A DNA stretch of 7,880 bases from Acidobacteriota bacterium (lineage in GTDB: Bacteria > Acidobacteriota > Vicinamibacteria > Vicinamibacterales > SCN-69-37): NCBI GenBank assembly GCA_021824055.1, contig JAKALV010000150.1:1-7880 (forward strand). The letters are read 5' to 3'. The notes below the pieces were generated by a model. It was not told the DNA's origin. It searched no databases and worked only from the letters and a program-made list of their open reading frames with translations. Each line of letters begins with the position of its first letter. The stretch's first letter is position 1. The position numbers and the translations under genes were made by a program. Below are positions 1-7,880 of the stretch, piece by piece.

Positions 1-980
<980 letters not shown>

Positions 981-1403
981 ATGGCAACCTCGAAGTCCAT
1001 CCGACTCGAATTCGTCACGCCTGAGCGGGCGATTGCCCACGAGGATGTGGACGAAGTGGAGCTCCCTGGCGAAGAGGGCTTCTTCGGCGTGCTGCCAGGC
1101 CACGCGCCGCTGCTGGTTGCGCTCAAGACCGGGCCGATCTGGTATCGGTCGGGCGGCGAGAAGCACTACGCGTTCATCTCGGGCGGGTTCGCGGAGGTCA
1201 CCGGTGACCGGGTGAGCGTGCTGGCCACGGTTGCGGAACGGGCGGAGGACATCGACGTCGCGCGGGCTGAAGCCGCGAAGCGCCGCGCAGAAGACCGCCT
1301 GGCAAAGCCCGTCGCCGACATGGACATGGAACGCGCCAGAATCGCCATGCTGCGTGCCATCGCACGCCTGCAGATTGCGCGGCTGAACCGCACGCGCGGG
1401 TGA
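981..1403 (+). CDS. atpC: F-type ATP synthase subunit epsilon
   Basis: This is the small central-stalk subunit that couples the rotor to F1 and, in many bacteria, inhibits ATP hydrolysis through its C-terminal helices. The 140-residue length is normal for the family. Residues 1-82 form the expected beta-sandwich, marked by VTPER near residue 12 and by ELPGEEGFFGVLPGHAPLL (27-45), the family hallmark. Residues 83-140 are charged and rich in Ala, Arg and Glu, matching the two-helix C-terminal hairpin. The ATG directly abuts the TAG stop of atpD. No well-spaced Shine-Dalgarno is visible (a GAGAAGG at 957-963 is too far upstream), so translation is probably coupled to atpD. No other atp gene follows, so this is the end of the ATP synthase operon as normally arranged. 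Confidence 0.96.
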   Translation: MATSKSIRLEFVTPERAIAHEDVDEVELPGEEGFFGVLPGHAPLLVALKTGPIWYRSGGEKHYAFISGGFAEVTGDRVSVLATVAERAEDIDVARAEAAKRRAEDRLAKPVADMDMERARIAMLRAIARLQIARLNRTRG

Positions 1404-1413
1404 TGTTCGGACA

Positions 1414-2196
1414 TTGACCATCGTCACATCGGCCGTTGCCACCCATCCAGGTTTGCGGCGAGAGGGCAATGAGGACGCCTCTCGTATCCGCGCCGATCTC
1501 GGCCTGTACGTTGTCGCCGACGGCATGGGTGGTCATGCCGCCGGCGAGGTCGCCTCGCGGATCGCCGTCGAGACGATCGAGTCCGTGATCAACGACACGC
1601 GCGCCGCCGACCACACGACTACGTGGCCCTTCGCGTACGACACCGCGCTCACACTTGACGGCAATCGCCTGAAGGCCGCGTTTCAAACGGCGAATCGCCG
1701 CCTCACGTCGGCGATGGGCGACAACGACCAGTTGCGCGGCATGGCGACGACCGCCGTGGCGCTGCTGGTCACGGCGAGCGGCGCCACGGTGGCGCATGTC
1801 GGCGACAGCCGCATGTACCTGATGCGCGGCGGCACACTGACCGGGCTGACGCAGGACCATTCGTGGGTGAACGAGCAGGTTCAAGCCGGCTTGATGACCG
1901 ACGCGGACGCGAGACGTCATCCGTGGCGCAACGTCGTAACCCGCGCCATCACCGGCGGCGACGATCCCGAGCCGGAAGTGACGCCGCTGCACCTGGAAAC
2001 CGGCGACCGGCTCCTCTTGTGCTCCGATGGGCTCTCATCCGTGGTGTCCCACGGGCAGATTGCTTCACTGGTGGCGGCGGACCGTCCGCTGGATCAAATC
2101 TGCGCTATGTTGATCGACGCGGCCAACGAGGCCGGCGGCCCGGACAACATCACCGTGGCGCTGATCCAGGTGGAGCACGCCGATCATGTGGCATAA
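1414..2196 (+). CDS. PP2C-family (PPM) protein serine/threonine phosphatase, Stp1/PrpC-like
   Basis: This is a metal-dependent phosphatase that removes phosphate from Ser/Thr residues, usually opposing a Hanks-type kinase. The 260-residue protein is a bare catalytic domain with no signal peptide, membrane helix or sensor domain, so it should be cytoplasmic. The motifs appear in the expected order: REGNED (16-21, metal-binding Asp21), VADGMGGHAAGEVAS (34-48, metal-binding Asp36), GDSR (130-133), CSDGLS (203-208, Asp205) and GGPDNITV (241-248, Asp244). All metal ligands are present, so it is probably active. The start must be TTG: an in-frame TGA lies at 1384-1386, and the TTG at 1414 is the only start codon before the first motif apart from a TTG at codon 14. 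The stop overlaps the permease gene by 11 bases, suggesting cotranscription. Target and partner kinase are unknown; nothing in the window encodes a kinase. Confidence 0.93.
   Translation: MTIVTSAVATHPGLRREGNEDASRIRADLGLYVVADGMGGHAAGEVASRIAVETIESVINDTRAADHTTTWPFAYDTALTLDGNRLKAAFQTANRRLTSAMGDNDQLRGMATTAVALLVTASGATVAHVGDSRMYLMRGGTLTGLTQDHSWVNEQVQAGLMTDADARRHPWRNVVTRAITGGDDPEPEVTPLHLETGDRLLLCSDGLSSVVSHGQIASLVAADRPLDQICAMLIDAANEAGGPDNITVALIQVEHADHVA
2172..2175 (+). promoter_or_regulatory. Likely ribosome binding site of the ABC permease gene
   Basis: GGAG lies 10 bases before the ATG at 2186, inside the last codons of the phosphatase gene. It supports that ATG as the permease start and suggests the permease can be initiated on its own as well as by coupling. 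Confidence 0.5.
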
Positions 2197-2977
2197 CCTC
2201 GCGCAGCTCGTCCGGTATCGCGGCCTGATTCAGAGCCTTGTCGCGCGCGAACTGAAGGCGCGCTATCGCGGGTCGGTGCTGGGGTACTTCTGGTCGTTCG
2301 TCAATCCCCTGTTGCTGCTCGGGATTTACACATTCGTCTTCTCGACGATCATGAAGAACTCCGAGCCGCGGACGGAGCCGTACGCCGTCTTCATGTTCTG
2401 CGGCATCCTGCCGTGGACCTGGTTCGCGTCGTCGATGCTGGAAGCGTCCAACTCGCTCATCGCCGGCGGCAACCTGATCAAGAAGGTCCTGTTTCCCGCC
2501 GAAGTGCTGCCCATCGTCTCGGTCCTCGCGAACATGGTGCATTTCTTCTTCGGCTTGCCCATTCTGTTCGGTTTCATGATCGCCAGGGGCCACCTTCCGC
2601 ACTTTCCCGGGGTGTTGTGGTTTCCGGTGATCGTCCTGGTGCAGCTCGTGTTCACCGTCGCGTGCGTCCTGGTGCTGTCGGCGCTTACCGTGCATTTCCG
2701 GGACTTGCGCGACCTGCTCGCGAATCTGATCACGCTCTGGTTCTTCGCGACGCCCATCATCTATCCCTACTTCCTCGACGGCGTGAAAAACTACATCGGC
2801 TATTTCAAGTGGAATCCGATGTACCACTTGATCGTTCCTTACCAGGAGAGCTTGTTCTTCGACACGTTCGGGCACGCACGGTCCCTGCTGATCCTGGGCG
2901 GCGCGTCGGTCGTCTTCTTCCTGGCGGCGTACTGGTTGTTCGATCGCCTGCGTGATTCATTCGCCGAGGTCGTGTGA
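2186..2977 (+). CDS. ABC-2 type polysaccharide exporter permease (Wzm/TagG/RfbA-like)
   Basis: This is the membrane subunit of an ABC exporter that moves lipid-linked polysaccharide (typically O-antigen or a similar glycan) across the inner membrane. The 263-residue length is typical of Wzm. An N-terminal amphipathic stretch with the family pattern ELKARYRGSVLGYFWSF (22-38) precedes about six hydrophobic segments, near residues 31-56, 66-90, 108-133, 142-168, 176-197 and 232-252. The RDLRDLLANL stretch (172-181), followed by FFATPIIYP, is characteristic of the ABC-2 permease family and close to the ATPase-contact region. The gene overlaps the preceding phosphatase by 11 bases and the following ATPase by one base (TGATG). 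The adjacent ATPase belongs to the matching Wzt class, which strongly supports a two-component exporter. The substrate cannot be read from the permease; teichoic-acid-type export is the same family but less likely given the LPS heptose gene nearby. Confidence 0.93.
   Translation: MWHNLAQLVRYRGLIQSLVARELKARYRGSVLGYFWSFVNPLLLLGIYTFVFSTIMKNSEPRTEPYAVFMFCGILPWTWFASSMLEASNSLIAGGNLIKKVLFPAEVLPIVSVLANMVHFFFGLPILFGFMIARGHLPHFPGVLWFPVIVLVQLVFTVACVLVLSALTVHFRDLRDLLANLITLWFFATPIIYPYFLDGVKNYIGYFKWNPMYHLIVPYQESLFFDTFGHARSLLILGGASVVFFLAAYWLFDRLRDSFAEVV
2966..2969 (+). promoter_or_regulatory. Ribosome binding site favouring the ATG start of the ABC ATPase
   Basis: GAGG ends 7 bases before the ATG at 2977 but only 4 bases before the alternative GTG at 2974. 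The spacing favours the ATG, giving a one-base TGATG overlap with the permease stop. Confidence 0.5.
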
Positions 2978-4323
2978 TGACCACCGGCGCCGCGATTGAA
3001 CTCAGCCACGTCACCAAGGTCTACCGCCGCTTCAGCGGCAAACAGTTCGCCACGCTGAAAAGCGCGCTGCTGCAGCGCAGCATCCTGCGGGATCTCCAGC
3101 CGAAAGAAACGTTTCTGGCGCTGGACGACGTGTCGTTCACGGTGCCCAAAGGATCAACATTCGGCGTCATCGGCCGGAACGGATCCGGAAAGAGCACGGC
3201 CCTCAAGGTGATCGCCGGCATCACCAAGCCGACCGGCGGGTCGGTGGCCGTCCAAGGCCGCATTTCGGCGCTGATCGAACTCGGCGCCGGTTTTCACCCC
3301 GAAATTTCCGGGCGCGAGAACGTCTTCATCAACGGCATCATGCTCGGTCTCACGAAACGCGAGATTCACGAGCGCTTCGACGAGATCGTCGAATTCGCCG
3401 AACTGAAGGACTTCATCGACGCGCCCGTCAAGACGTACTCGTCCGGCATGTACATGCGCCTCGGATTCGCGGTCGCCATTCACGTCAACCCCGACGTGCT
3501 CCTTGTGGATGAGGTCCTGGCGGTCGGCGACGAGGGGTTCACGCACAAGTGCCTCGACAAGTTCTCGGAATTCAAGCGCCGTGGCAAGACGATCCTGCTG
3601 GTCACGCACTCGCTCGGCCTGGTCGAGCGATTCTGTGACGACGCCGTGTGGCTCGACCACGGCCAGAAACTGGCGGAAGGCGATCCCAAGCGCGTGATCG
3701 GGGCGTACCTGATCAATGTTGAGTCGGCCGAGGAAGGCTACCTGGCGGAAACCGACGCGCGGGCACAAGAGGAAGTCGCCGTGGTGGAGGCGCCGCCGGC
3801 GGCTCCCGACGCCGGCGCCGACGCGGCCGGTCCGGACTCGGGTCCGCAGAACATGTTCCAGGCCAACGAGGGCCGCTGGGGATCCGGCGGCGTGGCCATC
3901 ACCGGCGTGACGCTCCGCGATGCGGCGGGCGAAGCCGGCCACGTGTTTCAGAGCGGCGAGGCCATGACGGTCGAGCTCGCGCTGAAGGCCGAGCGGCCGT
4001 GCGACGACTTTGTGTTTGGCATCGCGATGTTCAACACCGACGGCACGTGCGTCTACGGCACGAATACCGACATCGAGAAATACGACGCGGACGAACTGTC
4101 GGGAGAAGCGGCCGTCCGGTTTGTGATCGAGGCCCTTGATCTGGTCGAAGGCACGTACAAGCTCGACGTGGCCGTGCACAAGAAGGACGGCGCCCCCTAC
4201 GACTACCATCGCCTGCTCTACACCTTCCGCGTGAAGTCGCGGACCAAGGATGCGGGCCTCTACCGGCCGCGCCACCACTGGGAGTTCTCGCCAACGGCGC
4301 GCCTGACCCGGACGGACGAATGA
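2977..4323 (+). CDS. Polysaccharide ABC exporter ATPase with C-terminal carbohydrate-binding-like domain (Wzt-like)
   Basis: This is the ATP-hydrolysing subunit that powers the Wzm-like permease encoded just upstream. The protein has 448 residues from ATG 2977; a GTG at 2974 would add one. Residues 1 to about 248 are the nucleotide-binding domain: Walker A GRNGSGKST (66-74), the subfamily segment IELGAGFHPE with GREN, signature YSSGM (154-158), Walker B VLLVDE (174-179) and switch histidine in VTHS (His211). A linker rich in Ala, Glu, Asp and Pro (about 249-291) follows. Residues from about 295 to 440 resemble the Wzt C-terminal beta-sandwich, with RWGSGGVAI at its start and an HHWEFSP end. 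In O-antigen exporters with this extra domain it recognises the finished, chemically capped sugar chain, so chain recognition before export is inferred here. It overlaps the next gene by four bases (ATGA). Confidence 0.94.
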   Translation: MTTGAAIELSHVTKVYRRFSGKQFATLKSALLQRSILRDLQPKETFLALDDVSFTVPKGSTFGVIGRNGSGKSTALKVIAGITKPTGGSVAVQGRISALIELGAGFHPEISGRENVFINGIMLGLTKREIHERFDEIVEFAELKDFIDAPVKTYSSGMYMRLGFAVAIHVNPDVLLVDEVLAVGDEGFTHKCLDKFSEFKRRGKTILLVTHSLGLVERFCDDAVWLDHGQKLAEGDPKRVIGAYLINVESAEEGYLAETDARAQEEVAVVEAPPAAPDAGADAAGPDSGPQNMFQANEGRWGSGGVAITGVTLRDAAGEAGHVFQSGEAMTVELALKAERPCDDFVFGIAMFNTDGTCVYGTNTDIEKYDADELSGEAAVRFVIEALDLVEGTYKLDVAVHKKDGAPYDYHRLLYTFRVKSRTKDAGLYRPRHHWEFSPTARLTRTDE

Positions 4324-4802
4324 GCGCGGGCGTGCTCTCGTTGGACGCCGGCGCCGCGCTCGCCGAACAACTGCGCGCGGCTGGCAAACGCGTGGTCTTC
4401 ACCAATGGCGTGTTCGACCTGCTTCATCCAGGACATGTGCGCTACCTTCAGGCCGCCCGCGCAGAAGGCGACGCGCTGATTGTCGGTGTCAACTCAGACC
4501 GTTCAGTACGCGCGATCAAAGGTCCGGCCCGCCCGCTCACGCCTGAGAATGAACGCGCGGAAATTCTGGCGGCGCTGGCGTGTGTCGATGCCGCGGTGGT
4601 GTTCGATCAGGACACGCCGGCCGACATCATCCGCTGCATCCAGCCCGATGTGCTCGTTAAAGGCGCCGACTGGGCCGCCGACGCCATTGTCGGCCGCGAT
4701 ACCGTTGAAGCCCGAGGCGGGCGCGTCGTGAGAATCCCTATCGAACCGGGTTGGTCCACGACGTCGATCGTGGCCGCCATTCACGCGCCGCGCGGAAACT
4801 AG
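4320..4802 (+). CDS. rfaE2: D-glycero-beta-D-manno-heptose 1-phosphate adenylyltransferase (RfaE2/HldE C-domain type)
   Basis: This cytoplasmic nucleotidyltransferase joins heptose 1-phosphate and ATP to give ADP-heptose and pyrophosphate, a step in making the LPS inner-core sugar. The 160-residue length equals the stand-alone form; in E. coli the same domain is the C-terminal half of the bifunctional HldE. The cytidylyltransferase-fold signature is clear: FTNGVFDLLHPGH (27-39, with the nucleotide-binding HPGH at 36-39), then GVNSDRSVRAIKGP (56-69), RPLTPENER, VKGADW and a C-terminal WSTTSIV. The combination KGPxRPL and the late STTSI separates it from phosphopantetheine and glycerol-3-phosphate relatives, though specificity for ADP rather than another nucleotide is inferred. 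The kinase half (RfaE1) is not in the window and must be encoded elsewhere. Its ATG overlaps the exporter ATPase stop, linking core-sugar synthesis with glycan export in one transcript. Confidence 0.92.
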   Translation: MSAGVLSLDAGAALAEQLRAAGKRVVFTNGVFDLLHPGHVRYLQAARAEGDALIVGVNSDRSVRAIKGPARPLTPENERAEILAALACVDAAVVFDQDTPADIIRCIQPDVLVKGADWAADAIVGRDTVEARGGRVVRIPIEPGWSTTSIVAAIHAPRGN

Positions 4803-4804
4803 CC

Positions 4805-4811
4805 GGCGGGA
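4805..4811 (+). promoter_or_regulatory. Weak ribosome binding site of mfd
   Basis: The GGCGGGA in the 14-base gap after rfaE2 lies 5 bases before the GTG at 4817. It is only a rough Shine-Dalgarno match, but it is the best support for that GTG as the mfd start. Confidence 0.35.
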
Positions 4812-4816
4812 CGATC

Positions 4817-7800
4817 GTGCTCCACCCATCGGCATCCCTCGCATTCCGCTCGTTGCTGAAGACGGCTGCCGCCAACAGCGGGCTGGCGCGTCCACACGTC
4901 TCCATCAGCGGCGTCACGCCGCAGGCGGCCGCCCTGCACGCGGCGATGGCGGCGCAGGATACCGCGGTATTTCTCATCGTGCCGGCCGACGTGGATGTGG
5001 AGCAGTTCGTGTCCGACACGCGCTTCTTTCTTGGCGCGCTCCATGGGCTCAGTGACGATGCCGCGGAGCGGCAGGTGCTGCCGTTTCCCTCGCAGGAAGT
5101 GGATCCGTATCGCGGGCTCACACCGCATCTGGAAGTTGCATCGGCTCGCGCGCGGGCCCTGCATGCGCTCGCCAGTCGCACCGCCCGAATCATCGTCGCG
5201 TCCGCGCGGGCGCTCCTGCCGCGCTTGAGTGCGCCGGAACGCCTGGCGGCCACAGGGCTGGTGCTGCGTCCGGGCGGCGAGATTGCGCCGCGCGACCTCG
5301 GTGAGCGGCTTGCGCACGCCGGGTTCTCTCCCGAAGATCCCGTCGACCAACACGGCGAGTTCTTCGTCCGTGGCGGCGTCGTGGACATCTATCCCGCGGC
5401 CGAGGCGCAGCCGGTCCGTCTGGAATTCATCGGGGACATCATCGAATCTCTGCGCCGGTACGACGCGGCGACCCAGCGCTCGTTGACCGCGCTCGACCAG
5501 GTCACGATCAGCCCGCAACGGGAACTGCTCGGCGATCCGGAGGCGCCCGACAATCCCCTGGCGTTCGATCGGTCGTCGCACATCATCGACTACGTGCGCC
5601 TGGCCGGGGCGCACGTGCTGGCCTTCGAGCGCGAGGACATCGAAACGCGCGGCCGGCAACTGGAAGAGCAGTGGCGCGCCAGCGCGGACGACGCGACGCT
5701 GCGCGGGCGTCCGGCGCCGCCCCTCGCGCAATTGGCGCTCGACTGGGATGCGATTTCCACCTGGTTGCAGTCGGCCCGGCATCTCACGGCGCTATCGCTC
5801 GACGATGCCGCGGCGACGCACGTGTCGTGTCAGCCGGCGCCGGAGTTTCGCGGGCGGATTGCCGACTGGGTGGCCGAGATCCGTCAGGCGCGCGAGCGCA
5901 ACGAGACCACGATCTTCATCGCGGCCACTACGGGGCGCGCCGAGCGCACGATGGAGTTGCTGGCCGACTACGATGTGCGCGCCCGGGCGATCGGCCAATC
6001 CGACGATCTGTTCTCGGCGGCCGTACTCGTCACGACGGGCCGCTTGTCCAAAGGCTTCCGGCTGCCGCAGGCGTCGCTGCAGATCTTCAGCGAGTCGGAC
6101 CTGTTTGAAGAAGAACGGCGCGTGCACGAACGCCGCAAGTCCGCGTCGAGCACGTTCCTGTCCGACTTTCGCGATCTCAAGGTCGGCGATCTCGTCGTGC
6201 ACGTCGACAACGGCATCGGCCGGTTTGTCGGGCTGAAGCAGATTGGCGTCGGCGGCGCCGGCACCGAAGCGCACGAGTTCATGGAATTGCGCTACGCCGG
6301 GGAGGACAAGCTGTTCGTTCCGGTCGAGCGGCTGGACCTGGTTCAGAAATACACCGGCGGCGCGGCGCCGGCGCTGGACAAACTGGGCGGCACGACCTGG
6401 GAGAAAGCCAAGACCCGGGTCAAGAAGGCCATGCGCGACATGGCCGAGGAGCTGCTGAAGCTCTACGCCGCGCGCAAGGCGGCCGGCGGTTTTGCGTTCA
6501 GTCCGGACACGCACTGGCAGCAGGAGTTCAACGACGCCTTCGAGTACGACCTGACGCCGGACCAGCAGTCGGCGATCGCCGACATCATGCGCGACATGGA
6601 GTCGGGCATCGCCATGGACCGGCTGCTGTGCGGCGATGTCGGGTACGGCAAGACCGAGGTGGCGATGCGCGCGGCCTTCAAGGCCGTCATGGACGGCAAA
6701 CAGGTGGCGTTCCTGGCGCCCACCACCGTCCTGGCGTTTCAGCATCTGCGCACATTGCGGGAGCGGTTCACCGGATTTCCGGTCCGGATCGACATGGTGA
6801 GCCGGTTCCGCACGCGGCCGGAACAGAAAGAGACATTGGCGAAGCTCGCCTCCGGTCAGCTCGACATCATCGTCGGCACGCACCGCCTGTTGTCGAAGGA
6901 TGTGGTGTTTCGCGATCTCGGCCTGTTGATCGTGGACGAAGAGCAGCGCTTTGGCGTGTCGCACAAGGAGCGCATCAAGCAGATTCGCAAGCGCGTGGAC
7001 GTCCTCACCATGACGGCCACGCCGATTCCGAGAACGCTGAACATGTCGCTCGCGGGCATCCGCGACATGTCGGTCATCGAAACGCCGCCGCGCGACCGAC
7101 TCTCCATTCAAACGCACGTCGTCAAGTTCGATCAGGATGTCATCCGTCGCGCGATCAGCACGGAGCTCGAGCGCGGCGGCCAGGTGTACTTCGTGCACAA
7201 CCGCGTGGAGTCGATCATCTCCATCGCCAATCTGATTTCGCGGCTCGTGCCGGACGTGAAGCTGGGCATCGGCCACGGACAAATGGGCGACGAGGAACTC
7301 GAGCGGGTCATGGTCGACTTTGTCGCAAGAAAGTTCGACGTGCTGGTGGCGACGACCATCATCGAGAACGGTCTCGACATTCCCAACGCGAACACGATCA
7401 TCATCAACCGCGCGGACCGGTACGGGCTGTCGCAGCTGTATCAGCTCCGCGGCCGCGTGGGACGCGCGGACCGGCGCGCGTACGCGTATCTGCTGGTCCC
7501 GCCCACCGACGCGCTCTCGCCGGTCGCCAGAAAGCGCCTGGCCGCCATCCGGGAGTTCAGCGATCTGGGCAGCGGCTTCCGTGTGGCCGCGCTCGACCTC
7601 GAGATCCGCGGCGCCGGCAATCTGCTGGGCGGGGAGCAGAGCGGCCAGATCGAGGCGGTCGGCTTCGACATGTACATGAAGCTGCTCGAAGAGACGATCA
7701 AACAGCTCAAGGGCGAAGACCTCGAGGATGACCGCCGCGCCGTCGTGAACCTCCGGCTCGATTTCCGGATTGATGACGATGTCATTGGCGACATGAATCA

Positions 7801-7880
7801 GCGGCTGTCGGTGTACCGGCGCATGGCCGGCGCGCGGTCGATGGAGGAACTGGAACGACTGCTCGAGGAGCTGCGCGACC
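4817..7880 (+). CDS. mfd: Transcription-repair coupling factor Mfd (3'-truncated by window edge)
   Basis: Mfd is an ATP-driven DNA translocase that pushes stalled RNA polymerase off damaged DNA and recruits UvrA for nucleotide excision repair. One uninterrupted frame runs from GTG 4817 to the right edge: 1021 residues of a usual 1100-1200. The UvrB-like N-terminal module shows PFPSQEVDPYRG (89-100) and HGEFFVRGGVVDIYP (179-193). The polymerase-interaction (CarD-like) domain begins at LKVGDLVVH (454) and runs to about 515. The RecG-like motor has Walker A GDVGYGKTE (606-614), DEEQRFG (707-713), TMTATPIPRTL (731-741), ENGLDIPN (850-857) and QLYQLRGRVGR (873-883). The TRG region, FSDLGSGFRVAALDLEIRG to GGEQSGQ, spans 914-945. 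The C-terminal domain is only begun. No frameshift or missing motor motif is seen. The start is GTG, 14 bases after rfaE2; a slightly different start cannot be excluded. RecG is ruled out by the UvrB-like and CarD-like parts. Confidence 0.97.
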   Translation, partial: MLHPSASLAFRSLLKTAAANSGLARPHVSISGVTPQAAALHAAMAAQDTAVFLIVPADVDVEQFVSDTRFFLGALHGLSDDAAERQVLPFPSQEVDPYRGLTPHLEVASARARALHALASRTARIIVASARALLPRLSAPERLAATGLVLRPGGEIAPRDLGERLAHAGFSPEDPVDQHGEFFVRGGVVDIYPAAEAQPVRLEFIGDIIESLRRYDAATQRSLTALDQVTISPQRELLGDPEAPDNPLAFDRSSHIIDYVRLAGAHVLAFEREDIETRGRQLEEQWRASADDATLRGRPAPPLAQLALDWDAISTWLQSARHLTALSLDDAAATHVSCQPAPEFRGRIADWVAEIRQARERNETTIFIAATTGRAERTMELLADYDVRARAIGQSDDLFSAAVLVTTGRLSKGFRLPQASLQIFSESDLFEEERRVHERRKSASSTFLSDFRDLKVGDLVVHVDNGIGRFVGLKQIGVGGAGTEAHEFMELRYAGEDKLFVPVERLDLVQKYTGGAAPALDKLGGTTWEKAKTRVKKAMRDMAEELLKLYAARKAAGGFAFSPDTHWQQEFNDAFEYDLTPDQQSAIADIMRDMESGIAMDRLLCGDVGYGKTEVAMRAAFKAVMDGKQVAFLAPTTVLAFQHLRTLRERFTGFPVRIDMVSRFRTRPEQKETLAKLASGQLDIIVGTHRLLSKDVVFRDLGLLIVDEEQRFGVSHKERIKQIRKRVDVLTMTATPIPRTLNMSLAGIRDMSVIETPPRDRLSIQTHVVKFDQDVIRRAISTELERGGQVYFVHNRVESIISIANLISRLVPDVKLGIGHGQMGDEELERVMVDFVARKFDVLVATTIIENGLDIPNANTIIINRADRYGLSQLYQLRGRVGRADRRAYAYLLVPPTDALSPVARKRLAAIREFSDLGSGFRVAALDLEIRGAGNLLGGEQSGQIEAVGFDMYMKLLEETIKQLKGEDLEDDRRAVVNLRLDFRIDDDVIGDMNQRLSVYRRMAGARSMEELERLLEELRD

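Noticed and set aside
1404..1413. ATG at 1403-1405 as the phosphatase start
   Set aside because: It is in a different frame from the phosphatase motifs; only the TTG at 1414 fits.
1198..1992. A 264-codon minus-strand open frame across the atpC/phosphatase junction
   Set aside because: It runs through two well-supported + strand genes, and its product is Arg/Gly/Ala-rich without a recognisable domain.
3154..4278. A 374-codon open frame on the minus strand opposite the exporter ATPase
   Set aside because: It is fully contained in a gene with unambiguous ABC motifs, and the product matches no family I recognise. It is a GC-driven shadow frame.
4780..4820. Possible terminator between rfaE2 and mfd
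   Set aside because: The region is GC-rich with short self-complementary bits (CGCGCCGCGCGG), but there is no clear stem-loop followed by a T-run, and the gap is only 14 bases.
4799..5782. A 327-codon minus-strand open frame across the start of mfd
   Set aside because: The + frame here encodes the conserved UvrB-like module of Mfd. The antisense product is Arg-rich with no domain.
5792..7282. A 496-codon open frame on the minus strand opposite mfd
   Set aside because: It lies wholly inside mfd, whose + frame carries every motor motif. The antisense product is low-complexity, rich in Arg, His and Ala, with no recognisable domain. Long antisense frames are expected in high-GC genes because stop codons are rare there.
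6628..7731. A 367-codon + strand open frame overlapping mfd in another frame
   Set aside because: It is out of frame with the helicase motifs, and its product is Arg/Gly/His-rich and repetitive in composition. It does not mark a frameshift, since the Mfd frame is uninterrupted.

Overview
The window is a compact, high-GC (roughly two-thirds G+C by eye) stretch of bacterial chromosome. It carries seven protein-coding genes, all on the + strand, packed end to end with overlaps or gaps of at most 14 bases. The first gene (atpD) is cut by the left edge and the last (mfd) by the right edge. I see no rRNA, tRNA, CRISPR array, insertion sequence, phage gene or convincing terminator. No stretch longer than 14 bases lies outside a gene.

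Layout. (1) Positions 1-1403 hold the end of an F-type ATP synthase operon: the catalytic beta subunit, then the epsilon subunit, whose ATG directly follows the beta stop codon. (2) Positions 1414-2196 encode a stand-alone PP2C-family Ser/Thr phosphatase with a TTG start. (3) Positions 2186-4323 encode a two-gene ABC exporter of the Wzm/Wzt type: a six-helix ABC-2 permease and an ATPase with an extra C-terminal carbohydrate-binding-like domain. (4) Positions 4320-4802 encode a single-domain heptose-1-phosphate adenylyltransferase (RfaE2 type). (5) From 4817 to the right edge lies Mfd, the transcription-repair coupling factor. It is read in frame from a GTG start; 1021 residues are visible and the C-terminus is missing.

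How the genes fit together. The middle three genes point to the cell envelope. The Wzm/Wzt pair would move a lipid-linked polysaccharide across the inner membrane, and RfaE2 makes the ADP-activated heptose used for the lipopolysaccharide inner core. Together they imply a Gram-negative (diderm) cell with LPS. The ATP synthase tail and Mfd are housekeeping genes flanking this cassette. The phosphatase could regulate something nearby, but its kinase partner is not in view.

Organism. High GC, an LPS-type envelope and this mixed gene order fit an environmental diderm. An Acidobacteriota-like or deltaproteobacterial-like lineage is my guess, but the sequence alone does not settle it. Everything here belongs to known families. 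The window looks like ordinary core chromosome, and I found no convincing new biological system. The points most worth checking are the gene order, the orphan phosphatase and the substrate-recognition domain of the exporter ATPase.
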